Shown here piece by piece: positions 13,674 through 23,663 of a DNA stretch of 30,813 nt (position 1 is the stretch's first letter; each line of letters starts with the position of its first letter). The stretch is taken from contig DHNC01000002.1 of assembly GCA_002406115.1 (NCBI GenBank), positions 1 through 30,813 on the forward strand, written 5' to 3'. Under the pieces are notes generated by a model. That model was not told the origin of the DNA and searched no databases. It saw only the letters and a program-made list of their open reading frames with translations. The position numbers and the translations under genes are program-made. The DNA comes from Christensenella sp. UBA4626. Lineage in GTDB: Bacteria > Bacillota > Clostridia > Christensenellales > UBA1242.

Positions 13674-16600
13674 CTAAATTTTTTCGTTTATGCTGTAATG
13701 CTGCAACTTACGTTTACGAACCACAATCAAAACGATGATAACCACTGCCAACAGCAATGCCGCCAAAGAGATAATCAAAATCAACTGCCATGGCTGCAAA
13801 AGCACACGTTGTTGAATCAGTGCAAATTGACTGATTTCGTAATTTGTTTGGCTGAGGTCCAAAATGATTTTGTCGCCCTGCTCGGTGTATTGCATACCAA
13901 CCGAACCATTTTTAAGAAGCAATAAAACATTAGTTAAGCGATCCGCATTTGGCAAAACCAAAGTTAAATTGTTGCTCAACTTTGTGGAAACATTATTTGT
14001 TTCAAACGTCAAGCGATAGCCAACCACAAAATTGTGATTTTTGTTGATATAGTTGGACAAGTTTGGATAAATTGCAACATACTCTGGACTGTCCGCATAA
14101 ATCACGTCAACTTTAAGTTTGGCACCTATTGGAATGAGATTTGCCAAATCGTGATTTGTGCCGGCGGATGTGTTGATAAGCCCTTTATCGTTGCGGACTT
14201 CGATTTCACCAAAGCCGTCCACGGTTGCACTGACTTTGTAAGGATAAATCGAAGCAGTTGTGCCGTCAACTTTTATTGTATAGTTGGAAGCATCTTCCCC
14301 ACGCAAAACTTGCGCTGCGTCAATGATGATATTTTTGTTGTAGCCTACTTCAACCTTGCCATAAGCATTCTTTTCAAACCTCAAAACAAGGTTCCTTGGG
14401 TCTGGATTGTCGACCAAATCGCCAGCGATGAGGTTGAGCCATCTCAAACCGTCTTCTGCCTTAAACTCTGCTTTATCCGTGCCGTCATCCACTTTGTCAT
14501 AGACTTTTACGCCTATCAAAGTTATTTCCCTTGGGTTGATTTTTATTGCATTTTCAAACACAAGGTTGTCAGTTTTTAAAGTAAAGTTTGTGCTTAACAT
14601 TTTAAGCCCAGACAAGTGAAGATTTAACAATTGCCCGTTGCTTGTTGCCTTGCCAGTGTAAACCTGAGTGTCACCATTTGTGTAACTTATCAAGGCTTGC
14701 AAGCCAGTTTGTTGCAAAATAAAGTTTTGATTTGAACTTGAATATGCGTAATTTCGAACGCCGTCTGTGAAATATACATAATTTAACAAATCGACAGCAT
14801 TGTTGAACACGTAAGAATTTTTTCCGTCATAAGTTTTTTCGTAACTCTGTTTGCGGTTGAAAATCTCTGTGTTTACTTTAAGTTCCAACTCTTTTGGTGT
14901 GATGATAACAAATATATCTTCTTCAAATTTCAAGTCGCTGAGCCAACTCCATGCCCCAGTGCCTTCAAAGTTGAGTTCAACTTTATATTTGCCAGCGTCG
15001 ATAGGTGTGGTTTCCACATTATTGAAACCTACGCTAACGCCGTTGTCCAAAATTTCTTTGTAATAAGCCAACTTTAAATATCCTTGCAAAACTGATGCAA
15101 TCTCGATATTAGAAGTTGAGGTTTGCCCAACTGTCAGGCTTTGTTGCTGCCCGTTGCCGGAAGCATCGCAACTATAAACAAATTCAAATTGATTGTTGCT
15201 TGCATTGATTTTTACAACCGGTTGAACTTGAAGTTCGATATAAATATTGTCTGTAAAACGATAATCAAAGCATTTGTTAGTTGTTGAAATGTTTGTCAAG
15301 CCATATTTTTGAAGATCAGATAAGGTTGTGGTGGCAATTTTGTCGCCTTTGCCATAACTTATAAATCCATAAATATCCTCAATTTGTTTAAGTTGATAGA
15401 TTTGAATATTTGTGATATTGAAATATTGATTATATTCCTGATAAGGTGTGATGAATGCGTATGACACAAACACTTTGCCCAAATATTGGAAATCAACTGT
15501 CAAAGTTGTGGAGCCTCTTGAACTTGTGCTGCCTGCGCCAAAACCGTATCTCAATTGGTCGTTGCTCATGCTGAAAATGGTGTTGCCGCCACCGTCTTGA
15601 TAAAATTCTGATGCTGAGATATTGGTTGTCAACATCATCTTTTTGTTTTCCACCCTATATTCAAGATACAAGTTGAAAATGTCATAATCTGACAAGCAGT
15701 TTTTAAGCAACAAGTCACCAATAAAGAACTCGGTTTCATACACGCCATAACCTTTGTTTTCAAGTTGCAAAACACCGTTTGTGGAATCGTAGATGTATGC
15801 TCTTCTCAACACTACACCTGCCGATAAACTGTAATCCACGTTGTCGATGTTGAATGTGTTGAGATTGATTGTAATCCTTATTTTATAATCTTGGATACTG
15901 ATTGTCTCTCCGCTTGAAAGTGCGGTAACATTGTTTGAACTATCAATTTTGTTGTAAGTTAAAGTTGCATATTCGATTGGTTTGATTGCCAAATCGCCCA
16001 ATTCCAAACTTGCAATACCAGAAATACTTGCATTTAAGTTGAGGGCAATTTCAATGTTGTCATATTCAACATAGAAAGTTATTGAATAGCCACCGGAAGA
16101 ATTTACTTCTGCAAAATACTTGCCTGCTTGGAAATCTGTATCTTCAAATTTTGTGTTTGAATATTTATAATATTGAATGTTTGCATATTCTGAACTTGTG
16201 TTACGTTTAAAACCATTTTCGAAAATATAATAGAGTTTGTTCCAATCATTTGCCCAAGTTGTTTGGTCATAATTGTATGGTTCAAAAGCTGAATAGTCCA
16301 CTCTCACCTTTTCATAATATTCTATATTTTCGTCATAAGGTTGTGAGTTTTCACTATATTTTCCGTCCGCACGAACATATAAGGTTTTATCTTTAAATCC
16401 CTCTTGCCCGCCAGTATATGGCACGAGTTTGAAATAATACATATTTACAAATCTGATGCCGCTTTGTTTGTCCGCATTCATGTTGATTGTAAGTTTGTCA
16501 AAACGAGAAATCTTTTTCAAAACTTCTTCGCTTTGGCAATCTCTTATCACCACGATTGGGTCACTGGTGTTTGTTTTGCCTTCCATGCAAATGTTTATGG

Positions 16601-19600
16601 AATAAGAATTGTAATTGAGTTTGTATTCAAAATTATGATTGGATGTGATTTTTGAAACGGTCAAAGATGTCAAGTTGTCAGTGATTCCTGAAATTTTGTC
16701 ATAAATCCAACCAAAAGGTGACATACCATCCTCATATTTTGCCTCGGCTGTGAGGATAACTACCGCTCCGTAAGGAATGTTGTTGAAAGTACGAGTTGTG
16801 TTTAAGTCGTTGTAATACACCTTTTCACCATTTGCGGTCATCGTTATATTTGGGAAACTTACACGTCCGTCAAAGACCTCGCCTTTTGAAACAACCAAAC
16901 CGTATTTAACTGCAATCGAATAGGTGTGCAAAGTGTAGACAAGCAACATATCCACATTCACAACGCCGTCAACATTTTTGCCATAGTTACCAACAATTCC
17001 GCTCAATTCATCACCGGTGAAAGTGTAAGTGTAAAATTCTGAACTATAAGAGTTGTCGCATTTTGCTGCTGCATATTCTTTTCTGCCATTTGATGTGACA
17101 AAATACACTGCCGAAACAAAGTAACCCTCGGTTGGTGTAACTATGAGTTTCAAATTTGACATATTGAGTGTGTAACTGCCCAATTCTGTTGGTGTTTCGT
17201 CCAGCGAGTAAGCGTATGAAACATTCAAAACATAAGGGATTTCACGAGTGATAATTTGAATGGTGTGAGGTTCGGTTGTTGCGTTGGTGTCAAATTCAAA
17301 AATGTAAGGATTTGCCAAAGTTGAAGCAGAAATTTGATTGCCGTTATAATCATAAGCCACCAATTCATAGCCGAAGTTAAAACTGCTGTTAAGGTGCAAA
17401 ACGTAATGTTGTGCTGGCTTCAATTCGGTTGCAAAACGCATATTTTTAGCGTCAAATGCTATCATTTCACCATCTGTGTCCACAACATAATCCAAACTGC
17501 TTTCATCTTGTGCTTCCCTTGTTAAGTCATATGCCAAAGGATTGTCAATGTTCATATTGAGCCACAAGCCCGGAAGTGAATATATTGCAAAGATTTCAAT
17601 GTCATATTTAACAACACACTTGTAAGTTGGTGGATTGTCGATTGCCAGTGTGAGGTTGGTTTGGAAATTTTCGGTGTATCGGTTAAACAGATAATATCCA
17701 GCGTCCTCCTCATTTGACAATTTTTTAGGATTGGAAATCAAATTCACCACATCGTACATTTTGAGGTTGGAAATCACAATTTGGATTTTTTCATTTTCAA
17801 TTTCGGTGTAACTGATGTTTTCGATATCTTGGATATTGTCTTTGTTGTAAACTGTGCCATTAAACTCGATAGACAAATCCGCCATCAAAGTTTTGTTTGT
17901 TTCATCAATGCTTGATGAATTGAGAGTGTATGTCAAACTAAATCTTTCAAAGTCCTCTTTGACAAACATATCAATCGTGGTTAAGTTTGAAAGGTCATAA
18001 CTTGACAAGAATTCCTTGTTCAACACAAAACTTATCGTGTTGGTTGAAGAGGCAAATTGGTCAGCAGCAAAGCCGATGCCTTTTATCAAAAATCCTTTGT
18101 TTGCTGTGACAACGATTGTGATGATGTCATTTATTTTAAATGTTCCACTAAAACTTGCACTTACATTTTTTGAGCCTAAATTTGAAAGGCTGAATGAACT
18201 TAAAGTTTGGTTACGGTCAAGCGATAAATTTACGCCAGCGATTGGATAAATTTCTACATTTTCTTCTGTAAGCAAAGTTTCTTTGTTTAAATTGTTAAAT
18301 TTGATTGTGTACTCATTTTCCACAAACAACATATAGACCAACTTGTTTTCTGGTTTTGTTTTGTCGATGCCAACGGTCAATTCTGAGGAAGGTGTAACTC
18401 CGTCTAAAATCATCAAATCATTACAATCATCCTCACAAACAAAACCCACAAAATTGTATCCCACATTGTTGGACACACTGGTTTTTGCAACGACACTAGA
18501 AAGCCCACGCTCCAATTTTAAGGTTTGCTCAACATTAAAATCGCCACTGATGCTACTAAATTTGTTGTTCAAACTGTCAAACAGAACAAATTTAAAGTCA
18601 ATTTCATATAGCACTGGTGAATAGTTCAACGTCAATTCAAAATTTTGGCTTATAGTTTGCTTTAAGTCAAACATATTGCCCGCAACACAACTTGCCAAAC
18701 TTTGGTCGCAACTGATGCTTTCAAAGTTGTAATATTTATATCCGTCATTTGAAATTGTGTTTGCCGCAACAAGTTTAAAACCATAAATGTTAGATTTTTT
18801 GGTTGGGTCTTTTACAAAATATTTTTTGTTCTTTTCGATTTGAGAAAAATATGAATGTTCGCCGATTGTGAGTGATTCAAAAATCAAATCTTCGTCGTCA
18901 ATCGTTTCTTTATTTGGAACGTTGGCTTTGATTAACACCACAAAAAGTTGGTCGTAATCAACTGTCAAACTTGAAACCAAAGTTTTGCCTTGTTTTGTGT
19001 CAAATTTAACATCCACGTGTTTTGAGCGATTGTAGCCGTCACGGGTCACAACATAGCCGTCGGTCGATGATTGGTTGAGTTCGCTTGCATTGTCGTCCGC
19101 TGTCAAAGCAAGGCTGGTGATATCAACGCTTTTGCCCTGTTCAACATTTTCGTCAATGGCAATGTCAAAACCAAAATCAACTTCTTCGCCCAAACGATAT
19201 CTACCAACTGAAATCAAAACTTTTTGTGTTTTTTCAGCGCCTTGGATTAAATATTTTGTGTTTAAAGTGTAAATTTCGTTTGTAGTATTGTCCTTAAACA
19301 CTTCGCCAAAGTAAAAATATTTTCCATCCTCAAACAAATATGAGTTTGTATATTTTGTCACATCTTCAACAGTTTCTTCTGCCTCAAACAAAAGTGTTTT
19401 TCCAGTTTCAATGTTCAATTGTTGATAACTGCTTTTAATATCGGTCAGTTCAATGACATCTGTAACGTCAAGATTGCTATAAACGAAGTCAAAAACTGGG
19501 TCAACTGTCACATTTTCAACAATTCCGTTTGGCTTTATTGTGGAATAATCAAAATACTGTCCGTTTGAATTTCTACTTTCAAAACTCATTGTGTATTCCA

Positions 19601-20009
19601 CGGCAAAAGAACCTTCATCCGCTATGTAGTCGACTGTAAAAGTCTGAGTTTTAATCACTGCGGAATTGTCGGAAATCGTTTGCTCGTCAATCTTCCTTGT
19701 GATTTGGTATTTTGTTGTATCCACACCACCAAAGGTCAATCTCCAACCCACGATTTTAAAGCCTTGATTTGCCGTTGCTTCAATTGGTTGAATTTTTGTT
19801 TCATCCTCACCCAAAAGGTATTCGTTATATCCAGAAGACTTGCCCACTTCCAAACTGGACAAATATGCGTCTTCGCCGTCAATCAAAAAATGAGCCGCTT
19901 TGCTTGTGTCGTCATTTGCGGCGTAAGAAAAACTTTTTGGCAGGCAAACAACCAGTGACAACACCGCCACCAGTACGCCAAATATTAACCCAAATGCTTT
20001 TTTCTTCAT
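13674..20009 (-). CDS. Giant (2111-residue) secreted adhesin-like protein with C-terminal membrane anchor
   Basis: From the ATG at 20009: signal peptide 1-30, about 2040 extracellular residues, one membrane helix (about 2075-2097) and a short basic tail (RKRKLQHYSINEKI). There is no LPXTG motif. The N-terminal half contains modules resembling InlB/Listeria-Bacteroides repeats (GFKIVGWRLTFGG; GYNFVGFVCEDDC; FNNIPYGAVVILTAEAKYEDG). The C-terminal part has MBG/YDG-like modules (ITPKELELKV, KTYDGKNSYVF, INPREITLIGVKVYDK). A TTG five codons upstream is possible, but GGAG sits properly before ATG 20009. That start overlaps the trxB stop as TAATG, so the genes are translationally coupled. Several scattered cysteines may form disulphides. 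Confidence 0.8.
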   Translation of the reverse strand: MKKKAFGLIFGVLVAVLSLVVCLPKSFSYAANDDTSKAAHFLIDGEDAYLSSLEVGKSSGYNEYLLGEDETKIQPIEATANQGFKIVGWRLTFGGVDTTKYQITRKIDEQTISDNSAVIKTQTFTVDYIADEGSFAVEYTMSFESRNSNGQYFDYSTIKPNGIVENVTVDPVFDFVYSNLDVTDVIELTDIKSSYQQLNIETGKTLLFEAEETVEDVTKYTNSYLFEDGKYFYFGEVFKDNTTNEIYTLNTKYLIQGAEKTQKVLISVGRYRLGEEVDFGFDIAIDENVEQGKSVDITSLALTADDNASELNQSSTDGYVVTRDGYNRSKHVDVKFDTKQGKTLVSSLTVDYDQLFVVLIKANVPNKETIDDEDLIFESLTIGEHSYFSQIEKNKKYFVKDPTKKSNIYGFKLVAANTISNDGYKYYNFESISCDQSLASCVAGNMFDLKQTISQNFELTLNYSPVLYEIDFKFVLFDSLNNKFSSISGDFNVEQTLKLERGLSSVVAKTSVSNNVGYNFVGFVCEDDCNDLMILDGVTPSSELTVGIDKTKPENKLVYMLFVENEYTIKFNNLNKETLLTEENVEIYPIAGVNLSLDRNQTLSSFSLSNLGSKNVSASFSGTFKINDIITIVVTANKGFLIKGIGFAADQFASSTNTISFVLNKEFLSSYDLSNLTTIDMFVKEDFERFSLTYTLNSSSIDETNKTLMADLSIEFNGTVYNKDNIQDIENISYTEIENEKIQIVISNLKMYDVVNLISNPKKLSNEEDAGYYLFNRYTENFQTNLTLAIDNPPTYKCVVKYDIEIFAIYSLPGLWLNMNIDNPLAYDLTREAQDESSLDYVVDTDGEMIAFDAKNMRFATELKPAQHYVLHLNSSFNFGYELVAYDYNGNQISASTLANPYIFEFDTNATTEPHTIQIITREIPYVLNVSYAYSLDETPTELGSYTLNMSNLKLIVTPTEGYFVSAVYFVTSNGRKEYAAAKCDNSYSSEFYTYTFTGDELSGIVGNYGKNVDGVVNVDMLLVYTLHTYSIAVKYGLVVSKGEVFDGRVSFPNITMTANGEKVYYNDLNTTRTFNNIPYGAVVILTAEAKYEDGMSPFGWIYDKISGITDNLTSLTVSKITSNHNFEYKLNYNSYSINICMEGKTNTSDPIVVIRDCQSEEVLKKISRFDKLTINMNADKQSGIRFVNMYYFKLVPYTGGQEGFKDKTLYVRADGKYSENSQPYDENIEYYEKVRVDYSAFEPYNYDQTTWANDWNKLYYIFENGFKRNTSSEYANIQYYKYSNTKFEDTDFQAGKYFAEVNSSGGYSITFYVEYDNIEIALNLNASISGIASLELGDLAIKPIEYATLTYNKIDSSNNVTALSSGETISIQDYKIRITINLNTFNIDNVDYSLSAGVVLRRAYIYDSTNGVLQLENKGYGVYETEFFIGDLLLKNCLSDYDIFNLYLEYRVENKKMMLTTNISASEFYQDGGGNTIFSMSNDQLRYGFGAGSTSSRGSTTLTVDFQYLGKVFVSYAFITPYQEYNQYFNITNIQIYQLKQIEDIYGFISYGKGDKIATTTLSDLQKYGLTNISTTNKCFDYRFTDNIYIELQVQPVVKINASNNQFEFVYSCDASGNGQQQSLTVGQTSTSNIEIASVLQGYLKLAYYKEILDNGVSVGFNNVETTPIDAGKYKVELNFEGTGAWSWLSDLKFEEDIFVIITPKELELKVNTEIFNRKQSYEKTYDGKNSYVFNNAVDLLNYVYFTDGVRNYAYSSSNQNFILQQTGLQALISYTNGDTQVYTGKATSNGQLLNLHLSGLKMLSTNFTLKTDNLVFENAIKINPREITLIGVKVYDKVDDGTDKAEFKAEDGLRWLNLIAGDLVDNPDPRNLVLRFEKNAYGKVEVGYNKNIIIDAAQVLRGEDASNYTIKVDGTTASIYPYKVSATVDGFGEIEVRNDKGLINTSAGTNHDLANLIPIGAKLKVDVIYADSPEYVAIYPNLSNYINKNHNFVVGYRLTFETNNVSTKLSNNLTLVLPNADRLTNVLLLLKNGSVGMQYTEQGDKIILDLSQTNYEISQFALIQQRVLLQPWQLILIISLAALLLAVVIIVLIVVRKRKLQHYSINEKI

Positions 20010-20902
20010 TATTCTCCGATGCAACTATTTCCGGCGCACGCCCCGTCTGCTGCTGCCGTGATAATTTGCTTAAACTTTTTGCTGGTTACATCCCCGCAAG
20101 CATACAAATATTTTACACTTGTTTGCTTGTTTTCGTCAACTAAAACATAGCCGTTTTTATCCTTTTTGATATTTATATCAACAAATGACAAATCGGGTTC
20201 GTATCCGATTGCAACAAACAGCCCGTCAGTTTTTATTTTTTGTTGCTTGCCGTCAGTTTCCACAATTGCATATTCAAGTTTATTTTCGCCGCCAACTTCA
20301 ACAACTTTTGATGGGGTCAAAATTTTAACATTTTTAAGTGCCTTAACCCTCAAAACATCTTGATTGTTTGCCCTAAACTGATCCCGACGGTGAACCAAAT
20401 AAATCTTTTTTGCAAGACGTGAAAGATAGACACAATCGCCGATTGCTGTATTGCCACCGCCAACAATCATGACTGTTTTGCCTTTAAAAAATGCTCCGTC
20501 ACAACTTGCGCAATAACTTATGCCTCTGCCGATAAATTCCGCTTCGTTTTTAAGCCCCAAACTCCTTGCCTTGGCACCGTTTGCCAAAATGACTTTTTTT
20601 GCCGAGTATGAGTTGTGCTTTGTTTTTATCGAAAAGCCTGTTTTTGTCTGTGCCAGTTTCAAAACCGTTTCGTACGCAATTTCAACACCAGCAATCTTGG
20701 CATCTTCCGCCATTTTTTGCCCTAAATCAAAGCCAGAAATTTTGCCAACACCAGGATAATTGGCAATCTCGGGAGAGATACCTGCCTGACCGCCCACACC
20801 AAGTTTTTCAATGCACAAAGTTTTAAGCCCGCCACGGGATGCAAAAATGCCCGCTGTCAAACCAGCCGGACCCGCACCAATAATCACAACATCGTATTTC
20901 AT
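20009..20902 (-). CDS. trxB: Thioredoxin-disulfide reductase (FAD/NADPH)
   Basis: Reduces thioredoxin with NADPH through FAD and a redox-active disulphide. The 297-residue product has the FAD site GAGPAG (9-14), the active site CASCDG (131-136; CATC is more usual), the NADPH site GGGNTA (148-153) with HRRDQFRA, and the C-terminal CGDV motif. The length is slightly below the typical 310-320. The start is the ATG at 20902; a -10 box six bases upstream and the lack of a ribosome site suggest a leaderless mRNA. It shares TAATG with the giant surface-protein gene, an unexpected partner. Confidence 0.93.
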   Translation of the reverse strand: MKYDVVIIGAGPAGLTAGIFASRGGLKTLCIEKLGVGGQAGISPEIANYPGVGKISGFDLGQKMAEDAKIAGVEIAYETVLKLAQTKTGFSIKTKHNSYSAKKVILANGAKARSLGLKNEAEFIGRGISYCASCDGAFFKGKTVMIVGGGNTAIGDCVYLSRLAKKIYLVHRRDQFRANNQDVLRVKALKNVKILTPSKVVEVGGENKLEYAIVETDGKQQKIKTDGLFVAIGYEPDLSFVDINIKKDKNGYVLVDENKQTSVKYLYACGDVTSKKFKQIITAAADGACAGNSCIGE

Positions 20903-20908
20903 ATTGTT

Positions 20909-20937
20909 ATTCTACCCAAAATAACAAATTTTTCCAA
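20909..20937 (-). promoter_or_regulatory. Promoter of the trxB operon
   Basis: TTGGAA at 20937-20932 and TAGAAT at 20914-20909, spacer 17. The ATG is six bases past the -10. The rest of the gap up to 21280 is AT-rich with no gene seen. Confidence 0.5.
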
Positions 20938-21282
20938 ATATTTTTCAATTTTTTTTGTTTTTAAACAAAACTTCTTTTTTTGCGTTTTTTTAACTCTTTT
21001 TTTGTTTGGTTAATTTTTAAATTGTATATCTAAACAGCATGAAATAAACAGCATGGAAAATTAGCAAAAATTTTCATAAAAAAATAAAATTAAATCTTGT
21101 TTTTCAACACATCAAAGCATTTTGTCTATATTCGCCTAATTGTTGCATTGTGTCGTATAATACCCCACATATTGAATATAAAGCATTTTCAATAGTTAAA
21201 AAATTAACAAAAAAGAGAATTCAATACTATATATTGTTATATCCAACATATTTCAACATATTTCGCAAAAAGAAATATAAAT

Positions 21283-21311
21283 TTGACAAAATTGCAATTT
21301 TATGCTAAAAT
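21283..21311 (+). promoter_or_regulatory. Strong promoter of the ferredoxin gene
   Basis: TTGACA at 21283-21288, a 17-base spacer, and TAAAAT at 21306-21311 preceded by TGC (extended -10). Confidence 0.8.
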
Positions 21312-21317
21312 AAAATT

Positions 21318-21446
21318 ATTGTAAAAGTGATGGCAATTTTATGATTTTGCCCAACTTAAAATTGTTCTGTTTTCACTTTTCAGGTTTTAAAAAAACGTTT
21401 TTTAGGCAACTTTGGTTGCACAATCATATATATTAAAGGAGAATTT
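21318..21446 (+). promoter_or_regulatory. Structured 5' leader of the ferredoxin mRNA
   Basis: About 129 bases. AAAAGTGA (21323-21330) pairs with TCACTTTT (21373-21380). Inside that, CAATTTT (21334-21340) pairs with AAAATTG (21358-21364). A separate hairpin GCAAC/GTTGC lies at 21406-21419, before the AAAGGAG site. I do not recognise a known riboswitch. A regulatory or stabilising RNA is possible. Confidence 0.45.
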
Positions 21447-21620
21447 ATGGTAGACAAATCAAAATGCATATCATGTGGCGCTTGTATTTCTATTTGCCCA
21501 GTTGGTGCAATCAAGTTTGTTAACGGCAAAGCAGAAATCAATCCAAAAAAATGCATAAAATGTGGCAGTTGTGAACAATTCTGCCCAGTCGGTGCAATAA
21601 AAATCGACAAGAACAACTAA
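21447..21620 (+). CDS. 2[4Fe-4S] ferredoxin
   Basis: A 57-residue electron carrier of the clostridial type. The two cluster motifs are C7-x2-C10-x2-C13-x3-C17-P and C36-x2-C39-x2-C42-x3-C46-P, each followed by VGAI, which shows the internal duplication of the family. Such ferredoxins serve pyruvate:ferredoxin oxidoreductase and hydrogenases in anaerobes. The ATG at 21447 has AAAGGAG upstream. It is a single-gene transcript with a strong promoter, a structured leader and a strong terminator, which fits high expression. Confidence 0.96.
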   Translation: MVDKSKCISCGACISICPVGAIKFVNGKAEINPKKCIKCGSCEQFCPVGAIKIDKNN

Positions 21621-21630
21621 TCACATCAGC

Positions 21631-21670
21631 AAAAAACTCGTGTACCTCAAACCGGTATACGAGTTTTTTT
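21631..21670 (+). terminator. Terminator of the ferredoxin gene
   Basis: CTCGTGTACC / GGTATACGAG (one wobble) with an A-run before and seven T after. Confidence 0.9.
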
Positions 21671-21750
21671 ATTCTTTTCCACACATCGCCTCAACTTCCA
21701 CCTCGCTTCGCTTAGGATGACATAGTCGTGCTTCCTATCTAAACTCATCA

Positions 21751-21896
21751 GTCATGTTGAGCGAAACGATAGTGAAGTCGAAACATCTCCATGCTTCGCA
21801 CAGGCTTATCTTGTGTCCCAAGATCCTTCGACTACGCTAGGATCTGAAAATTTTCTAACGAAAATTGTTCAGGTCATTCGCTCCGCTCAGGATGAC
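21751..21896 (+). repeat. Repeat family A, copy 3 (long form)
   Basis: Starts GTCATGTTGAGCG and ends CGCTCAGGATGAC. Nearly identical to 6776-6872 on its left side, and to 180-350 in the right arm with the GAAAATTTTCTAACG hairpin. A further fragment (GCTTCGCTTAGGATGAC) lies just before it at about 21706-21722. Confidence 0.8.
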
Positions 21897-21968
21897 AGGG
21901 TAAAAACTCTTGCTTTTGCAGATTTGCTATTCGCAAGCGTCAAATAAATTTTGCCTACACCGAAACAA

Positions 21969-23663
21969 TCAGGATGCAGTTAAATTATTTTTGTAAGTGT
22001 TGCATTTTTGTTTTAAATTTTGTGCGGCGACCAAATCTTTATCGTCGGCAACGCCCATCAAGCGAGCGATTTCTTTATACAAATCTTCGGATTGCAAAAT
22101 GGTGGCGTGAGTTTTGGTTGTGCCGTTTGAAGATTGTTTTTCCACTTTAAGGTTATGGTCAGCCATGGCACAAATTTGAGGTAAATGTGACACGGCGATG
22201 ATTTGCTTAAACTTGCTCAGCCTTGCCATGTAATCAGCAACAACCATCGCGATATTTCCGCTAAGGCCGCTGTCGATTTCGTCAAAAATGATGGTTTGGA
22301 TGTCATCAACTTCGCTTACTACAATTTTGTGGGCAAGCATGACACGGCTCATTTCGCCGCCCGAAACAACCTTATTAAGTTCCTTTGGTTCAAAGCCCAA
22401 GTTGGAACTGAACATGAAATCCACCCTATCTGCGCCAGTGCTGCTATACTGTTCTGCGATGCGGTCAAATTTGATATCCAACCTTGCATTTGGCATACCC
22501 AAAGCACGCAACTCGTCCTGCATTTTTTGGCATAAAACCTTGGCAGTTTTTTTACGTAAAGCGGTCAATTTATCTTGTTCGTCCAACAATTTTTGGATAA
22601 TTTTATCCTTTTCCGAGCAAAGTTGATTGTAAAGTTGCTCACTATTTGAAAGGGCGTAAAGAGTATCCTCAGTTTTGTGAAGATATTCAATCATATTTTG
22701 ATAGTTGCCACCATATTTCCTAAACAAAGTTTTGATGAGGTCGATGCGGGCGTCTATGAAATCGAACCTTTCTTGGTCAAAAACATTTGTGTTCATGATT
22801 TCCAATGCGGTTTCGTTGATGTCCTCCAATTCCAACGCCACACTTTTCAGTCTCGAAGCCAAACTTGAATATTTTTCGCCGAAATCGGAAAGAGTGGAAA
22901 GCAATTTTTCGCCCTGCTCCACGCCCTCGATTGCCGAATTTGAATAGCCATTTTTATAGCAAACTGACAAAAATTCCTTTAAGTTGTCGTTGATTTTTTC
23001 AAACTGTTGCATTGACTTTTTTTCGTCAGACAATTCTTCAAACTCGTGTTCTGCGATGTTGGCCTGAGAGATTTCATTCACCTGATAAGTGTAAAGGTCG
23101 ATGAGGTTTTGTTTTTCTTGCTGATTGCCGCCAAGTGATTTTATTTTAGCGTCAATATCGTGGATTTTTTCGATATATCCGTTGATTTTTTGCAAAAAGC
23201 CGTCCGCAGATTTGCTGAATAAATCTATGATTTTAAGTTGATAATCGTTATCCAAAATTGCAAGATGTTCAGTTTGACCGTGAATATCCACCAACATTTG
23301 GCAGATTTTTTTAACCACTGCAACTGGCACAAGTTCGCCATTTATTTTGCAAGTGTTTTTGCCATTTTGATCCAATTCTCTGGAAAGGAACATCTCCTCC
23401 CCACACTCAATGTCCAACTCGTTTTTTATATATTCAACAAGTTTGGCATTGATTGCAGAAAAAACAGCCTCAACTTTCATCTTTGTTTGCCCAGAGCGTA
23501 TCAAAGATTTATCGCTGCGACCGCCAAAAACAAAACTCAATGCATCAAGCATGATGCTTTTGCCCGCACCGGTTTCGCCACTGATTACATTGAGTTTGCC
23601 ATCAAAATTTAGTGTTGCATTGTCCACCAACGCAACGTTGTGTATATTTAAAGTTTGTAACAT
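21969..23663 (-). CDS. recN: DNA repair protein RecN
   Basis: An SMC-like ATPase acting at double-strand breaks before RecA. The 564-residue product has Walker A GETGAGKS (29-36), long coiled coils (about 150-385), the ABC signature SGGEMSRV (434-441), and Walker B IIFDEIDSG (458-466) followed by AVSHLPQICAMAD. The start is the ATG at 23663, which gives the conserved N-terminus. No ribosome site is visible. A 25-base copy of the start region lies 116 bases upstream and opens a 43-codon frame that ends just inside recN. It follows recA by 157 bases, outside the usual recN context. Confidence 0.95.
   Translation of the reverse strand: MLQTLNIHNVALVDNATLNFDGKLNVISGETGAGKSIMLDALSFVFGGRSDKSLIRSGQTKMKVEAVFSAINAKLVEYIKNELDIECGEEMFLSRELDQNGKNTCKINGELVPVAVVKKICQMLVDIHGQTEHLAILDNDYQLKIIDLFSKSADGFLQKINGYIEKIHDIDAKIKSLGGNQQEKQNLIDLYTYQVNEISQANIAEHEFEELSDEKKSMQQFEKINDNLKEFLSVCYKNGYSNSAIEGVEQGEKLLSTLSDFGEKYSSLASRLKSVALELEDINETALEIMNTNVFDQERFDFIDARIDLIKTLFRKYGGNYQNMIEYLHKTEDTLYALSNSEQLYNQLCSEKDKIIQKLLDEQDKLTALRKKTAKVLCQKMQDELRALGMPNARLDIKFDRIAEQYSSTGADRVDFMFSSNLGFEPKELNKVVSGGEMSRVMLAHKIVVSEVDDIQTIIFDEIDSGLSGNIAMVVADYMARLSKFKQIIAVSHLPQICAMADHNLKVEKQSSNGTTKTHATILQSEDLYKEIARLMGVADDKDLVAAQNLKQKCNTYKNNLTAS

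Noticed and set aside
21156..21161. TATAAT in the gap before the ferredoxin gene
   Set aside because: No -35 match at the right distance, and a much better promoter lies at 21283-21311.
21637..21663. CTCGTGTACC ... GTATACGAG looked at first like a family B repeat end
   Set aside because: The similarity stops after CTCGTGT. It is a normal terminator hairpin with a T-run directly after the ferredoxin gene.
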